In this document: piece after piece, positions 8,624 to 17,459 of the stretch
How positions within the stretch are numbered: the stretch's first letter is position 1
Layout: every line of letters starts with the position of its first letter
NCBI GenBank assembly: GCA_965247035.1
Contig: CBDFGJ010000003.1
Location: 1,364,001 to 1,428,000, forward strand
Length of the DNA: 64,000 bases
Direction: 5' to 3'
Source of the DNA: Azophilus sp965247035
GTDB taxonomy: Bacteria > Pseudomonadota > Gammaproteobacteria > Pseudomonadales > Azotimanducaceae
Notes under the pieces: generated by a model
Database searches by the model: none
Seen by the model: the letters and a program-made list of their open reading frames with translations, nothing else
What the model was told of the DNA's origin: nothing
Position numbers and translations under genes: made by a program

Positions 8624-9592
8624 ATGACGTTTATCGTAACCGGAAGCAATGGCTTCATCGGCGCCAACACTTGCCGCAGGCTGGTCGACCTCGGCGAGGA
8701 GGTCATCGGCGTGGACGATCTATCATCCGGTTTGGCGAAGGATTCCGTAGATGGCGCAGAGTACCATGTCCACTGCATCACGGATGTCGAATGGCTGACC
8801 CGCTTGTTTCAGGACACCAAGCCTAGGGCCGTGCTCCACTTGGCGGCGGTGCCTCTGGTGCCTCGCTCGGTTGAGCATCCATTGGAAAGCGCGAACAGCA
8901 ACCTGCTGGGCACCGTCTCCGTGCTTGAGGCGGTCCTTAAAGCGCAGTTGGTTGGCCGGACTAGGGTGGTGTTCGCCAGCAGCAGTTCTGTGTATGGAGG
9001 TGCTGAGCAACTGCCGACGCCGGAAACGCATCGCTGCGATCCCCAGTCGCCTTACGCCTTGGCCAAGCTGCAAAGCGAGGGCTGGTGCAAGTTGTTTCAT
9101 CGTCTTTATGGGCTTGATGTGGTGAGCCTGCGCTACTTCAACGTTTTTGGCCCAGGGGCGCGTTTTGGCGGTGCCTACTCCACGGTGTTGCCGGCTTGGC
9201 TGCATCACCTGTATGTGGACGGCTCCTGCCAGCCTTACGTGGAGGGCGATGGCACCCAGTCCCGGGACTTCTGCTTCATTGACAGCGTCGTGCAGGCCAA
9301 CGTCACCGCTGCTACAAGAGCGCGCGGCTTTGCCGCCGAAGTGCTCAACGTCGCGCGTGGGCGCGCCTATTCGCTGCTGGACGTCAAAGCCGCCCTTGAA
9401 GAAATTGCGGGCAGGGAACTGCTCTTGGAGCGCCGCCCGCCCCGAGTGGGCGATGTCAAACATACTTTGGCCGACATATTGCAGGTGCAAAAGGCGTTGG
9501 ACTACGCGCCTTCCAACGACTTTTTAGCCGAACTGGCCAAAACCGCGGCTTGGTTCGCCGAATATCATCCAGCACCGATCGTGAACGCCTAA
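8624..9592 (+). CDS. NAD-dependent nucleotide-sugar epimerase/dehydratase
   Basis: An extended SDR with the NAD-binding motif TGSNGFIG (residues 6-13) and catalytic Tyr144-Lys148 (SPYALAK), preceded by the Ser-rich FASSSSVYG strand. It resembles UDP-glucose 4-epimerase or GlcNAc 4-epimerase (WbpP-like). RYFNVFGPG and the QSRDFCFI substrate loop are also present. The length of 322 is normal. It stands alone, without other polysaccharide genes, so the substrate cannot be inferred from context. The ribosome site is probably GGGACGGGA directly before the ATG. Confidence 0.85.
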   Translation: MTFIVTGSNGFIGANTCRRLVDLGEEVIGVDDLSSGLAKDSVDGAEYHVHCITDVEWLTRLFQDTKPRAVLHLAAVPLVPRSVEHPLESANSNLLGTVSVLEAVLKAQLVGRTRVVFASSSSVYGGAEQLPTPETHRCDPQSPYALAKLQSEGWCKLFHRLYGLDVVSLRYFNVFGPGARFGGAYSTVLPAWLHHLYVDGSCQPYVEGDGTQSRDFCFIDSVVQANVTAATRARGFAAEVLNVARGRAYSLLDVKAALEEIAGRELLLERRPPRVGDVKHTLADILQVQKALDYAPSNDFLAELAKTAAWFAEYHPAPIVNA

Positions 9593-9608
9593 TCCTTGGT
9601 GCAGGGCA

Positions 9609-10196
9609 CTAGTTTTCAGCGGACAAGCGACTGGCGGCCTGAATGATGATCGGCTTCTCCGGTACGCCGGCCATCCCTTTGCGGGAATGGATAGCGCTCA
9701 ATTCGATGGCGGTCACGACCTCCATGCCGACTGTAGTTTCGCCAAAGACCGTATAGCCGGGGCGGCCGGCCACGGCGTCAAGATGGGTGTTGTCGTTGAC
9801 GTTGATGAAAAATTGGGCATCGGCCGAATCCGGGTCCGACAGACGCGCCATCGCCACCGTGCCGCGCTTGTTGCGCAGGCCATTCAAGGACTCGTTCACC
9901 ACCGTCCCCGGAGGTTTCTGATAGTTCAACTCGGCGTCATAGCCGCCAGCCTGAATGACGAAATTGGCCAGCACGCGATGAAAGATAAGGCCCTCGTAGA
10001 AGCCTTCGTCCACCAGCTTAAGGAAGTTCTCCACGGTTCGTGGCGCTTGGGCCGGCAGGAGCCTGATGTCGATGTCGCCGACGCTGGTGGTCAGGCGCAC
10101 CACGATGGGCGTCTCCCCGGTCACCGGCTCAGCGCTGACAGCGGGTGCTTGGGACACTAGCACAGCGAGCAGGGAGCTCAACAATCGACTTTTCAT
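9609..10196 (-). CDS. Periplasmic cyclophilin-type peptidyl-prolyl isomerase
   Basis: A signal peptide (hydrophobic core 5-20, AVSA cut site) precedes a cyclophilin domain with FHRVLANFVIQAGG and FFINV. The active-site Arg in FHRV and the Gln in VIQAGG are retained. At 195 residues it fits the PpiA-like periplasmic type. The start overlaps the pdxJ stop by one base (TAATG), so it is the last gene of a minus-strand operon with pdxJ. Confidence 0.88.
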   Translation of the reverse strand: MKSRLLSSLLAVLVSQAPAVSAEPVTGETPIVVRLTTSVGDIDIRLLPAQAPRTVENFLKLVDEGFYEGLIFHRVLANFVIQAGGYDAELNYQKPPGTVVNESLNGLRNKRGTVAMARLSDPDSADAQFFINVNDNTHLDAVAGRPGYTVFGETTVGMEVVTAIELSAIHSRKGMAGVPEKPIIIQAASRLSAEN

Positions 10197-10972
10197 TAGG
10201 GCGCGCCTCCATCAATGGCTTGCCGAAACGACTGCACCGTTGCGGTTAGCCCGCGCTCAAGGGCACGGGCGATCAGCGCGTGGCCAATTGAGACTTCCAC
10301 TATTTCCTCAATGGTGCGAAACAGGGGCAGGTTGTCCAGATCTAGGTCATGGCCGGCGTTGACGCCGAGGCCAAGACTCGCCGCATGGCTCGCCGCGCGC
10401 TGGTAGGCGGCGAGAGCCATGTGGCTTTTTTCATGGTCGATGCCAGCCGCGGCCACCGCCGCCGCAAAAGGACCGGTGAACAATTCAATCCGGTCCGCAC
10501 CCACTTGCTCGGCTAGGCTGATCTGCGCCGGCTGCGGATCCATGAATAGGCTCACACGAGCACCCCAGCTCTGATAGACCTTGACCTTCTCCATAAGGGC
10601 GCGGTTGTCGCCGCTCAGGTCGAAGCCGTGGTCCGAGGTGAGCTGATGGTCATCGTCCGGCACCAGCGTTGCCTGATCCGGCTTGGCTTGCGCAATCAGC
10701 GCGTCGAAACCGGGGTAGCCGTTTGGGCGGAGACCGGCGAATGGATTGCCCTCAATGTTGAACTCAGCGGTTGGATAGTCCTGCAACAGCTCGGCCAACG
10801 CGAGAACATCGGCTGGCCTGATGTGGCGCTGGTCTGGGCGTGGATGCACGGTGATGCCATCGGCCCCGGCCGCGAGTGCGGTCCGGGCGGCGGCGGTCAG
10901 GCTTGGCGCATCGCCGTGCCGGGCGTTGCGCAGCAGTGCGACCTTGTTCAGGTTGACGCTAAGCGCAGTCAC
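10196..10972 (-). CDS. pdxJ: Pyridoxine 5'-phosphate synthase
   Basis: A TIM-barrel enzyme joining 3-amino-2-oxopropyl phosphate and deoxyxylulose 5-phosphate in vitamin B6 synthesis. Family signatures seen are SVNLNKVALLRNARHG at the N terminus, TVHPRPDQRHI, FNIEGNP and VNAGHDLDLDNL; the invariant Glu and His residues lie in these segments. Length of 258 is slightly above usual. It sits between the SH3-domain gene and the cyclophilin gene with almost no spacing, unlike the recO-pdxJ-acpS order of enterics. Confidence 0.94.
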   Translation of the reverse strand: MTALSVNLNKVALLRNARHGDAPSLTAAARTALAAGADGITVHPRPDQRHIRPADVLALAELLQDYPTAEFNIEGNPFAGLRPNGYPGFDALIAQAKPDQATLVPDDDHQLTSDHGFDLSGDNRALMEKVKVYQSWGARVSLFMDPQPAQISLAEQVGADRIELFTGPFAAAVAAAGIDHEKSHMALAAYQRAASHAASLGLGVNAGHDLDLDNLPLFRTIEEIVEVSIGHALIARALERGLTATVQSFRQAIDGGAP

Positions 10973-10973
10973 C

Positions 10974-11648
10974 TCAATGCCATGCGCTGCGCTTGGGGCG
11001 GGACTTAATCAAAGCGCCGATCAGCAGTCCGGCAACCACGAGCCCGGCGCCGATCAGCAGCCACCGCTGCTCCAGGTTCTGTTGCAATTGCTGCAAGTTC
11101 CTTTCGGCCTTCTCCACTTGCTGGCGCAGCCTGGCGTTCTGCGCTAAAAGTTCTTGGTTGGCGGCATGTTGTCCAATGGCGTCGGCCGAGATGGACTTGA
11201 CTTGTGCTAGCTCGCGCTCAAGTTCAACGATGCGCTGGGTTTGGACGTCATCAGCCGATTCGGCTTGGGAACCTCGCGCCGCGATGGCTTCCTGCAGGCT
11301 GGCGATCAGGTCTTGAGCGGACTTCAACTGTTCCCGGGCCGTCGGCGTATTGACCAGATAACGGCTGGCTACCCAGCCTTGGCGACCGTCTACTGTTCTA
11401 ACTTCCAAGTAGCGGCCCCGTTGCGCTTGGCCCAACACTTCAACGGCGTCGCCGCTGCGCAGGCTGCCCCTTGTGGCCTCCGAGTCGTTCGCTGGAGCAT
11501 TGCGCAGGTTGAGGATCAGTACATCGCTGACGTACTTGGTTCCCTCCTCCCCTGCATGGGCGATCAAACCGAGACAACCCAGCCCCATGCAAAGCAGCAA
11601 CCCGACCGCATTTTTTAGAGGTAGGCGTCCTAGAAGAGATTTGGTCAT
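10974..11648 (-). CDS. SH3-domain envelope protein (YgiM / TIGR04211 type)
   Basis: Order of parts: signal sequence or first membrane segment (13-32), a bacterial SH3 domain (YVSDVLILNLRNAP to GWVASRYL, about 38-97), a coiled coil of Gln/Glu-rich heptads (about 105-190), then a C-terminal membrane helix with a basic tail. This is the standard layout of the YgiM family, whose precise role is unknown. It is separated from pdxJ by one base and probably belongs to the same operon. Confidence 0.87.
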   Translation of the reverse strand: MTKSLLGRLPLKNAVGLLLCMGLGCLGLIAHAGEEGTKYVSDVLILNLRNAPANDSEATRGSLRSGDAVEVLGQAQRGRYLEVRTVDGRQGWVASRYLVNTPTAREQLKSAQDLIASLQEAIAARGSQAESADDVQTQRIVELERELAQVKSISADAIGQHAANQELLAQNARLRQQVEKAERNLQQLQQNLEQRWLLIGAGLVVAGLLIGALIKSRPKRSAWH

Positions 11649-11656
11649 TCGGCTCC

Positions 11657-12208
11657 CTAGCCGGTGCGAGCTTGGGCTGCAGCGGGCAAAAGCCTCAGTC
11701 GGTGCAGATAAAAAATGGTCAGGGCGACGTAGCTGACGGTCAGCGCCAAGCCGCCAACGAGCTTATAGGTCACCCAAACCTCCATGGAGAATTTGCAAGC
11801 GACGATCAGGTTCAATGCTCCGGCCAAAAAGAGGCCGGCCGCCCAGCCGAAGTGCAATTGGGTCCATACCGGCTGCGGTAGTATTAATTGGCTGCCAAGC
11901 AATTTCTGCAGCAGGTTGTGGCCGGTGAAATGGCTGCCGATCAATGCAGTGCAGAGCAGCCAGTTGATGACGGTTGGCTTCCATTGAATGAAAGTTTCGT
12001 TGCGCAGCAACAGAGTCAAGCTGCCGAACAAGATGCTGACCCAAAACGTCAACAGAAGCTCCCGTCCAATGGGTCGGCGCATCAGCTTGTACAGACCGAC
12101 CTGCAAGATAACCGCCACCATCAGAGCGCCGGTGGCCCAATAGATGTCGCTGGCGAAGAAGACGCCGGCGAAAATGAAAATGGGGAGGAAATTCACTAAT
12201 TGCTGCAT
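11657..12208 (-). CDS. yciB: Inner-membrane septation-type protein YciB
   Basis: A 183-residue protein with about five membrane helices. The family opening FLPIFIFAGVFFASDIYWATG and GRELLLTFWVSILFGSLTL are plain. YciB homologues affect cell-envelope homeostasis and division in enterics. It lies directly before the SH3 gene on the same strand and divergent from yciO; yciB and yciO are close neighbours in many gammaproteobacteria. Confidence 0.92.
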   Translation of the reverse strand: MQQLVNFLPIFIFAGVFFASDIYWATGALMVAVILQVGLYKLMRRPIGRELLLTFWVSILFGSLTLLLRNETFIQWKPTVINWLLCTALIGSHFTGHNLLQKLLGSQLILPQPVWTQLHFGWAAGLFLAGALNLIVACKFSMEVWVTYKLVGGLALTVSYVALTIFYLHRLRLLPAAAQARTG

Positions 12209-12304
12209 GATTCGGACTCCGTGCGTTGGCGTTGATGCAGCAGGCCGCAGCCTTCAACCCCTGTAACATTAGCAGCATTGGCCACGGTTGGATATAAGGG
12301 TTTT

Positions 12305-12913
12305 ATGAGCCAGTACTTTGTGGTGCATCCGTCCCATCCGCAGCAGCGCTTGCTGTCCGGCGCGGCGCAAGTGTTGCGCGATGGCGGCTTGGTGGTCTAT
12401 CCCACGGACACCACCTACGCTTTGGGTTGCCGCATCGGCGACAAGGCGGTGCTAGACCGGATGCGCGGTTTGCGCCAACTCAGCAGCCGGCATGTCTTCA
12501 CCCTGTGCTGCCGTGATCTTTCCGAGATATCCAAATACGCCCGGGTGGACAACCTTAACTATCGAATTCTTAAGCGCTGCACGCCTGGGCCCTTCACGTT
12601 TCTGCTGCCGGCCATGCGGGATGCACCGCGCCGCTCGGTTCATCCAAAGCGCAGAACCATCGGCCTGCGGCTGCCGCGCAATGCCATCGCGCTCGGCTTG
12701 ATGGAGGTGCTAGGCGAACCCCTAATGACGACCACCATGCGCCTGCCGGGGCAGGATGAGCCGCCGGAGCTGGCGGAGATGCGCTCGGCGCTGGAACAAC
12801 GGGTGGACCTGATTGTGGATGGCGGTTATGTGGGCACGGAACCGACCACCATCGTGGACCTCAATCAAAGACCGCCGGTGGTGGTTCGCCAAGGTCTTGG
12901 GGCTTTTGGCTGA
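12305..12913 (+). CDS. yciO: YciO family protein (Sua5/YrdC fold)
   Basis: It opens MSQYFVVHPSHPQQRLL like E. coli YciO and has the TsaC/Sua5 fold signatures VYPTDTTYALGC and CTPGPFTFLL. TsaC-type enzymes make threonylcarbamoyl-AMP for the t6A tRNA modification; YciO itself has uncertain or weak activity. The 202-residue form starts at ATG 12305 behind AAGGG; an in-frame TTG at 12278 is less likely. Its last 43 codons are repeated downstream in a 246-bp tandem duplication; the stop lies in the first copy, so the gene is complete. Confidence 0.9.
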   Translation: MSQYFVVHPSHPQQRLLSGAAQVLRDGGLVVYPTDTTYALGCRIGDKAVLDRMRGLRQLSSRHVFTLCCRDLSEISKYARVDNLNYRILKRCTPGPFTFLLPAMRDAPRRSVHPKRRTIGLRLPRNAIALGLMEVLGEPLMTTTMRLPGQDEPPELAEMRSALEQRVDLIVDGGYVGTEPTTIVDLNQRPPVVVRQGLGAFG

Positions 12914-13274
12914 AGGCCGCCAAAACTGGGCGGGAGGCTCGCCCGGATCAATCCGTGGACGCTGTGCGGCGCCCCGGTAGTGGCACCCTCAATGGACTTG
13001 GGAGGTTCGCCAAAGCGATGCCGTGGCCGCTCGGTGCTGGAACAACGGGTGGACCTGATTGTGGATGGCGGTCATGTGGGCACGGAACCGACCACCATCG
13101 TGGACCTCAATCAAAGACCGCCGGTGGTGGTTCGCCAAGGTCTTGGGGCTTTTGGCTGAAGGCCGCCAAAACTGGGCGGGAGGCTCGCCCGGATCAATCC
13201 GTGGACGCTGTGCGGCGCCCCGGTAGTGGCACCCTCAATGGACTTGGGAGGTTCGCCAAAGCGATGCCGTGGTC
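12783..13274. repeat. 246-bp tandem duplication of the yciO 3' end
   Basis: Unit 1 is 12783-13028 and unit 2 is 13029-13274, period exactly 246 bp. I see only a few differences, for example a Tyr codon in unit 1 reading His in unit 2. Each unit holds the last 43 yciO codons with stop plus about 115 bases of downstream sequence. Unit 2 therefore carries a headless yciO tail, probably untranslated. Confidence 0.92.
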
Positions 13275-13370
13275 GCGTTCAACAGATTGTTTTAAAAAGA
13301 AAAATTACAGCCTGAGAAAACGAGAGCAGTTGGCCGCTGCGGGTGGTTTGAGCGATGGCGCCGCGCCAGT

Positions 13371-13400
13371 TTGTATCGTCCCTTATGGCCACTCTATAAT
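13371..13400 (+). promoter_or_regulatory. Sigma-70 promoter of trpS
   Basis: TTGTAT at 13371-13376 and a perfect TATAAT at 13395-13400 have an 18-bp spacer. Transcription would begin near 13407, which coincides with an in-frame GTG at 13406. The better trpS start is therefore the ATG at 13433. Confidence 0.65.
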
Positions 13401-13432
13401 GCGCCGTGTCCACCAACCTCTTCGCCAACAAC

Positions 13433-14647
13433 ATGGGTTCTGAAACCGCAGGTGACCGGGTTCTTTCCGGCATGAGGCCAACCGGGCGGCTGCACTTGGG
13501 CCATTACCACGGCGTCGTCAAAAACTGGGTTGCCTTGCAGCATGAATACGAGTGTTATTTCTTTGTGGCGGATTGGCATGCGCTCACCACCGGCTACGAT
13601 CAGGCTGGCGACATTGAGCAGCATAGCTTTGATATGGCGGTGGATTGGCTGGCCGCGGGCATCAACCCCGCCGCCGCTACGGTTTTCATTCAGTCCAAGG
13701 TGCCGGAGCACGCCGAGCTGCATCTGCTGCTGTCCATGATTACCCCGGTTAGTTGGCTGGAGCGGGCACCGAGCTACAAGGACATGCAGATGCGCTTGAG
13801 CGATAGGGACTTGGCCACCTACGGCTTTCTCGGCTACCCGGTGCTGCAGGCGGCTGACATTCTCATTTACCGAGCGGGCAACGTGCCGGTGGGCGCGGAT
13901 CAGGTCGCTCATGTGGAGCTCTCGCGGGAAATCGCGCGGCGCTTCAATCATGTATTCGGCAGCGAGTCCGGGTTTGAGGAACATTGCCGCGCCGCCATCA
14001 ACAAGATGGGGCGCAAGGCGGCACGGCTTTACCGCAGCTTGCGCAAGGCGTTTGTGGAAAAGGGGGATGTGGAGGCCATTGCCCGTGGCCGCGCCTTGCT
14101 GGCGGAGCAGCAAAACCTTTCCATTGGCGATAGGGAGCGGCTTTTCGGCTACTTGGAAGGCGGCGGGCGCGTCATATTGCCGGAACCCAAGGCGCTGCTG
14201 ACCGGGCAGGCCAAAGTGCCGGGGCTCGATGGCGAGAAGATGTCGAAGTCCTACGGCAACACCATCTCGTTGCGGGAGCCGGCGGGCGCGGTGCAAAAAA
14301 AGGTGCGGTCGATGAAGACCGATCCAGCCCGGGTTCGACGCCAGGATCCAGGCAATCCGCACAACTGCCCAGTATTCACCCTGCACCAGATTTATTCGAC
14401 GCAGGAGGTCAAGGAATGGGCGGCCGAGAGTTGTCGCGCGGCGTCCATCGGCTGCGTTGATTGCAAGCAGCCCCTCATAGACGCCATCAACGCCGAGCAG
14501 GCGACTATGATTGAACGGGGCAAGCCATTTGAGGAACAGCCGGATCTGGTGCATCGCATCTTGCAGGAGGGCTCGGACAGGGCTCGCGAGGTAGCTAGGG
14601 ACACCTTGGATGAGGTTCGCTCATGCATCGGGATCGCACGCAAATAG
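13433..14647 (+). CDS. trpS: Tryptophanyl-tRNA synthetase
   Basis: A class I synthetase for tRNA-Trp. GMRPTGRLHLGHYHG supplies the HIGH-type motif and GEKMSKSYGN the KMSKS loop. At 404 residues it belongs to the longer type with an insertion (roughly residues 170-250, rich in Arg, Lys and Glu) common in non-enteric proteobacteria. The GTG at 13406 would be leaderless given the promoter position. It heads a trpS-scpA-scpB-rluB operon; its 3' end overlaps scpA by 25 bases. Confidence 0.95.
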   Translation: MGSETAGDRVLSGMRPTGRLHLGHYHGVVKNWVALQHEYECYFFVADWHALTTGYDQAGDIEQHSFDMAVDWLAAGINPAAATVFIQSKVPEHAELHLLLSMITPVSWLERAPSYKDMQMRLSDRDLATYGFLGYPVLQAADILIYRAGNVPVGADQVAHVELSREIARRFNHVFGSESGFEEHCRAAINKMGRKAARLYRSLRKAFVEKGDVEAIARGRALLAEQQNLSIGDRERLFGYLEGGGRVILPEPKALLTGQAKVPGLDGEKMSKSYGNTISLREPAGAVQKKVRSMKTDPARVRRQDPGNPHNCPVFTLHQIYSTQEVKEWAAESCRAASIGCVDCKQPLIDAINAEQATMIERGKPFEEQPDLVHRILQEGSDRAREVARDTLDEVRSCIGIARK

Positions 14648-15627
14648 GCCCCGGTTCACAGGCCGGCGGGCAGGCCTTGGCCGAGGAGGGCAGCACCGGC
14701 GCGGAAGCTGGTGCCGAGGCTCCAGACAAGGATATTGGCATGGATGCGGCAACCGGCATACAGGCCCCGGCCAAGGATATCGGCACCGATGCGCAGGCCG
14801 GCGGACAGGGGCCGACCGAGAGCATCAATAGCGGCAGCTCCGCGAGCGTTGACGATGCGTCCGTTGCGGTTGTGGATGGACACTCGGTTACTGAACTGCC
14901 GACCGATCTCTACATTCCCCCGGACGCCTTGGTGGTGTTCCTGGAAACTTTTGAGGGTCCGCTGGACCTGCTTCTTTACCTCATACGGCGGCGCAACTTG
15001 GATCTGCTTGCAGTCAGCGTCGCCGAAATGACCGATCAATACATGAGCTACATCGGCCTGATGCATGTGTTCAAGCTGGATTTGGCAGCGGAGTATTTGG
15101 CCATGGCGGCCACTCTGACGGAGATCAAGTCCAGCCTGCTGTTGCCTCGCCACGAGGAGTTCGAAGATGAGGGCGATCCGCGCACGGAGCTGATTCGGCG
15201 CTTGCAGGAGTACGAGCAGATCAAGGAAAGCGCAAGGCAACTCGGCGAGTTGCCGCGCATGGATCGGGACATCTTTCCCGTTCGTCTCGAACGAGGGGCG
15301 CTGATCAAGCAGCGCGCCGAACCCGAGGCGGCGTTGAAGGATGTCTTGGCGGCTTTGGCGGCGGTCATGCAGCGGGCCGAGCAGTTTCATAGCCATGCGG
15401 TTCGGAGGGAGTCGCTATCGGTGCGCGAACGTATGACGCAGGTGCTCGCAACCCTTTCTGGGACGACTGAATTCGTGCTCTTCGAGCGGTTGTTCAAGGT
15501 GGAGGAAGGCCGCTCGGGAGTGGTGGTCACCTTCCTAGCCATTACCGAGCTTCTGCGTGAGGGATTGGTGGATCTAACTCAGTCGGCGTCCTTTTCGCCT
15601 ATCTACTTGCGGGCCGCAAGCGAATAG
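14623..15627 (+). CDS. scpA: Segregation and condensation protein A (kleisin)
   Basis: The ScpA core starts near residue 105 with VFLETFEGPLDLLLYLIRRR and ends in the winged helix that docks on SMC; ScpA, ScpB and SMC form the chromosome-organising complex. The first 100 residues are unusual: low complexity, rich in Ala, Gly, Asp and Glu, with repeated DIG(M/T)DA and QAP/QAGGQ pieces. Most ScpA proteins lack this. The ATG at 14623 lies inside trpS; a later start would remove the extension, but no better ribosome site is seen. Confidence 0.92.
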   Translation: MHRDRTQIGPGSQAGGQALAEEGSTGAEAGAEAPDKDIGMDAATGIQAPAKDIGTDAQAGGQGPTESINSGSSASVDDASVAVVDGHSVTELPTDLYIPPDALVVFLETFEGPLDLLLYLIRRRNLDLLAVSVAEMTDQYMSYIGLMHVFKLDLAAEYLAMAATLTEIKSSLLLPRHEEFEDEGDPRTELIRRLQEYEQIKESARQLGELPRMDRDIFPVRLERGALIKQRAEPEAALKDVLAALAAVMQRAEQFHSHAVRRESLSVRERMTQVLATLSGTTEFVLFERLFKVEEGRSGVVVTFLAITELLREGLVDLTQSASFSPIYLRAASE

Positions 15628-15630
15628 ACC

Positions 15631-16368
15631 ATGAGCGAACGGCTCGACGCCAAGGCGCTTGAACGGATCTTGGAGGCTGCGCTGATGGCCGCTGGCGAGC
15701 CATTGACGGTGCGTCGGCTGGCGGCGATCTTCAAGCTCGGGGAATTGGACCCGGAGCAGGGCGGCAAGGATATTCGGCTGGCCCTCGAAAGGCTTGGGCA
15801 ACAGGTCTCCGGCGGCGGCTACGAACTGAAACAGGTGGCGTCCGGCTACCGTTTTCAAGTGTCACCGGAGCTAGGCGAGTGGGTGAGCCGGTTGTGGGAC
15901 GAAAAGCCGCCGCGCTACAGCCGCGCCCTGTTGGAGACATTGGCGCTGGTCGTTTACAAGCAGCCTGTGACCCGAGCGGAGATCGAGCATATCCGCGGTG
16001 TCAGCGTCAGCCAGAACATCATGCGCACACTGCTGGAGCGGGGCTGGATTCGCGTAGTCGGCCAACGGGAGACGCCTGGGCGGCCGAACCTCTACGGCAC
16101 CACCCGCGCCTTTCTGGACTACTTCAACCTAAGGACCCTAGACGAACTGCCGTCCTTGGCCGAAGTGAAGAAAATAGTGGAGCCGTTGCTTGACGTCCTT
16201 GACCAAGACGAAAAAATCCCGGAGAAGAGCGCCACCGCACCGGCGGCGGTATCTGGCGATTCAGTTCAGACGCTAGAGGCGCCCCTTGGCGAGCCGGATC
16301 GGGCAGGCGAGCGAGCTGGGGAGACCAGCTTGGCGAACGTCGTGCCGTTGCCGGTGCCGCGGCACTAG
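15631..16368 (+). CDS. scpB: Segregation and condensation protein B
   Basis: Two winged-helix domains with the family segment YSRALLETLALVVYKQPVTR and the motif RGVSVSQNIMRTLLERGWI. It binds ScpA and regulates the SMC complex. The C-terminal 50 residues after LLDVLDQDEK are acidic and disordered-looking, common in ScpB. It starts 4 bases after scpA and is followed closely by rluB, the usual order. Confidence 0.95.
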   Translation: MSERLDAKALERILEAALMAAGEPLTVRRLAAIFKLGELDPEQGGKDIRLALERLGQQVSGGGYELKQVASGYRFQVSPELGEWVSRLWDEKPPRYSRALLETLALVVYKQPVTRAEIEHIRGVSVSQNIMRTLLERGWIRVVGQRETPGRPNLYGTTRAFLDYFNLRTLDELPSLAEVKKIVEPLLDVLDQDEKIPEKSATAPAAVSGDSVQTLEAPLGEPDRAGERAGETSLANVVPLPVPRH

Positions 16369-16379
16369 CGACGTTGAAG

Positions 16380-17291
16380 ATGGCACCCTCCCAACCTGAT
16401 CTAGGGAATGAGAGGCCCAAGCTGCAAAAAGCCTTGGCGGCTTTGGGTTTGGGCTCCAGGCGGCGCATTGAGCAGTGGATCGCCGCCGGCCGGGTGCAGG
16501 TAAATGGCGAGGCGGCCCATCTCGGTCAGAGAATTGGCGCTGCTGACCGCATCACCATCGACGGTCGTCGGCCGGTTGGCCGCAAATCCGATGTTTCAAG
16601 GGTGCTAGTGCTGAACAAGTTGCAAGGTGTGGTGTGCAGCCGCCGCCAACTGGAAGGCCAACGCACGGTGTTCGCCGGATTGCCGCGCTTGCGCGGCGGG
16701 CGTTGGATCGCCGTTGGCCGGTTAGACATTCAAACCTCGGGATTGCTGTTGCTGACCAATGACGGCACGTTGGCCAACCGCTTGATGCACCCCTCCACTG
16801 GCTTGGACCGAGAGTACGCGGTGCGCGTGGATGGCCGTTTGAATGAGGCCGAGGCACACCGTCTTAAGGAAGGGCTGCGCATTGAGGGTGAGCGCCACGC
16901 CTTCACCGATGTGCGGTACTACAACGGCAGCGGACGCAACCACTGGTATCATGTAGCGCTGATGGACGGCCGCAACCGGGCGGTGCGCAAGCTGTTTGAG
17001 CAGGTCGGGCATCCGGTCACGCGCTTGAAGCGGGTGCGTTTCGGCCCCATCGCGTTGCCTGCCTTCCTGTCTCGCGGCAAATTCGCCGACCTGAACAATT
17101 TTGATCTCAAGGAGTTGTACCGTTTGCTGCGGTTGCCGGTGACCTTGCCACCGGGAAGAGCGCGCAGCAGGCCGGGTAAGTCGATGCTGCTGCCATACCC
17201 GGAACTGAACCTTGGGCCGAATCCAGCGATAGCGCCCGGGAAGGCTGGACGACGGCCTAGCCAATCCTCGGTTGGGCGCAGCCCGTCTTGA
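16380..17291 (+). CDS. rluB: 23S rRNA pseudouridine synthase B family (RluB/RsuA)
   Basis: An N-terminal S4 RNA-binding domain (KLQKALAALGLGSRRRIEQW) is followed by a synthase domain with the catalytic Asp in GRLDIQTSGLLLLTNDG. RluB makes pseudouridine 2605 in 23S rRNA, and the scpB-rluB linkage supports RluB over RsuA. The Arg/Pro-rich tail after residue 255 is typical of RluB. The ATG at 16380 and an in-frame TTG at 16374 are both possible starts. Confidence 0.92.
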   Translation: MAPSQPDLGNERPKLQKALAALGLGSRRRIEQWIAAGRVQVNGEAAHLGQRIGAADRITIDGRRPVGRKSDVSRVLVLNKLQGVVCSRRQLEGQRTVFAGLPRLRGGRWIAVGRLDIQTSGLLLLTNDGTLANRLMHPSTGLDREYAVRVDGRLNEAEAHRLKEGLRIEGERHAFTDVRYYNGSGRNHWYHVALMDGRNRAVRKLFEQVGHPVTRLKRVRFGPIALPAFLSRGKFADLNNFDLKELYRLLRLPVTLPPGRARSRPGKSMLLPYPELNLGPNPAIAPGKAGRRPSQSSVGRSPS

Positions 17292-17459
17292 CGCACCCAT
17301 AGACCCGCTTCAAGTTCAAGTAATTGCGATTCTGTTCCTGATCTGGTCATCCAGCTGGCTAGGAACGCGGCCCAACCGCAATCGACATGGCGCAACCAAC
17401 GGCCTGCGGCGCCAGCGGATAGGGCAGTGGGTCGGCTATGGCCGCCGGTCGGTGCGCCA

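Noticed and set aside
13394..14554. Long minus-strand open frame opposite trpS
   Set aside because: A shadow of a GC-rich gene. trpS on the plus strand has full synthetase motifs.
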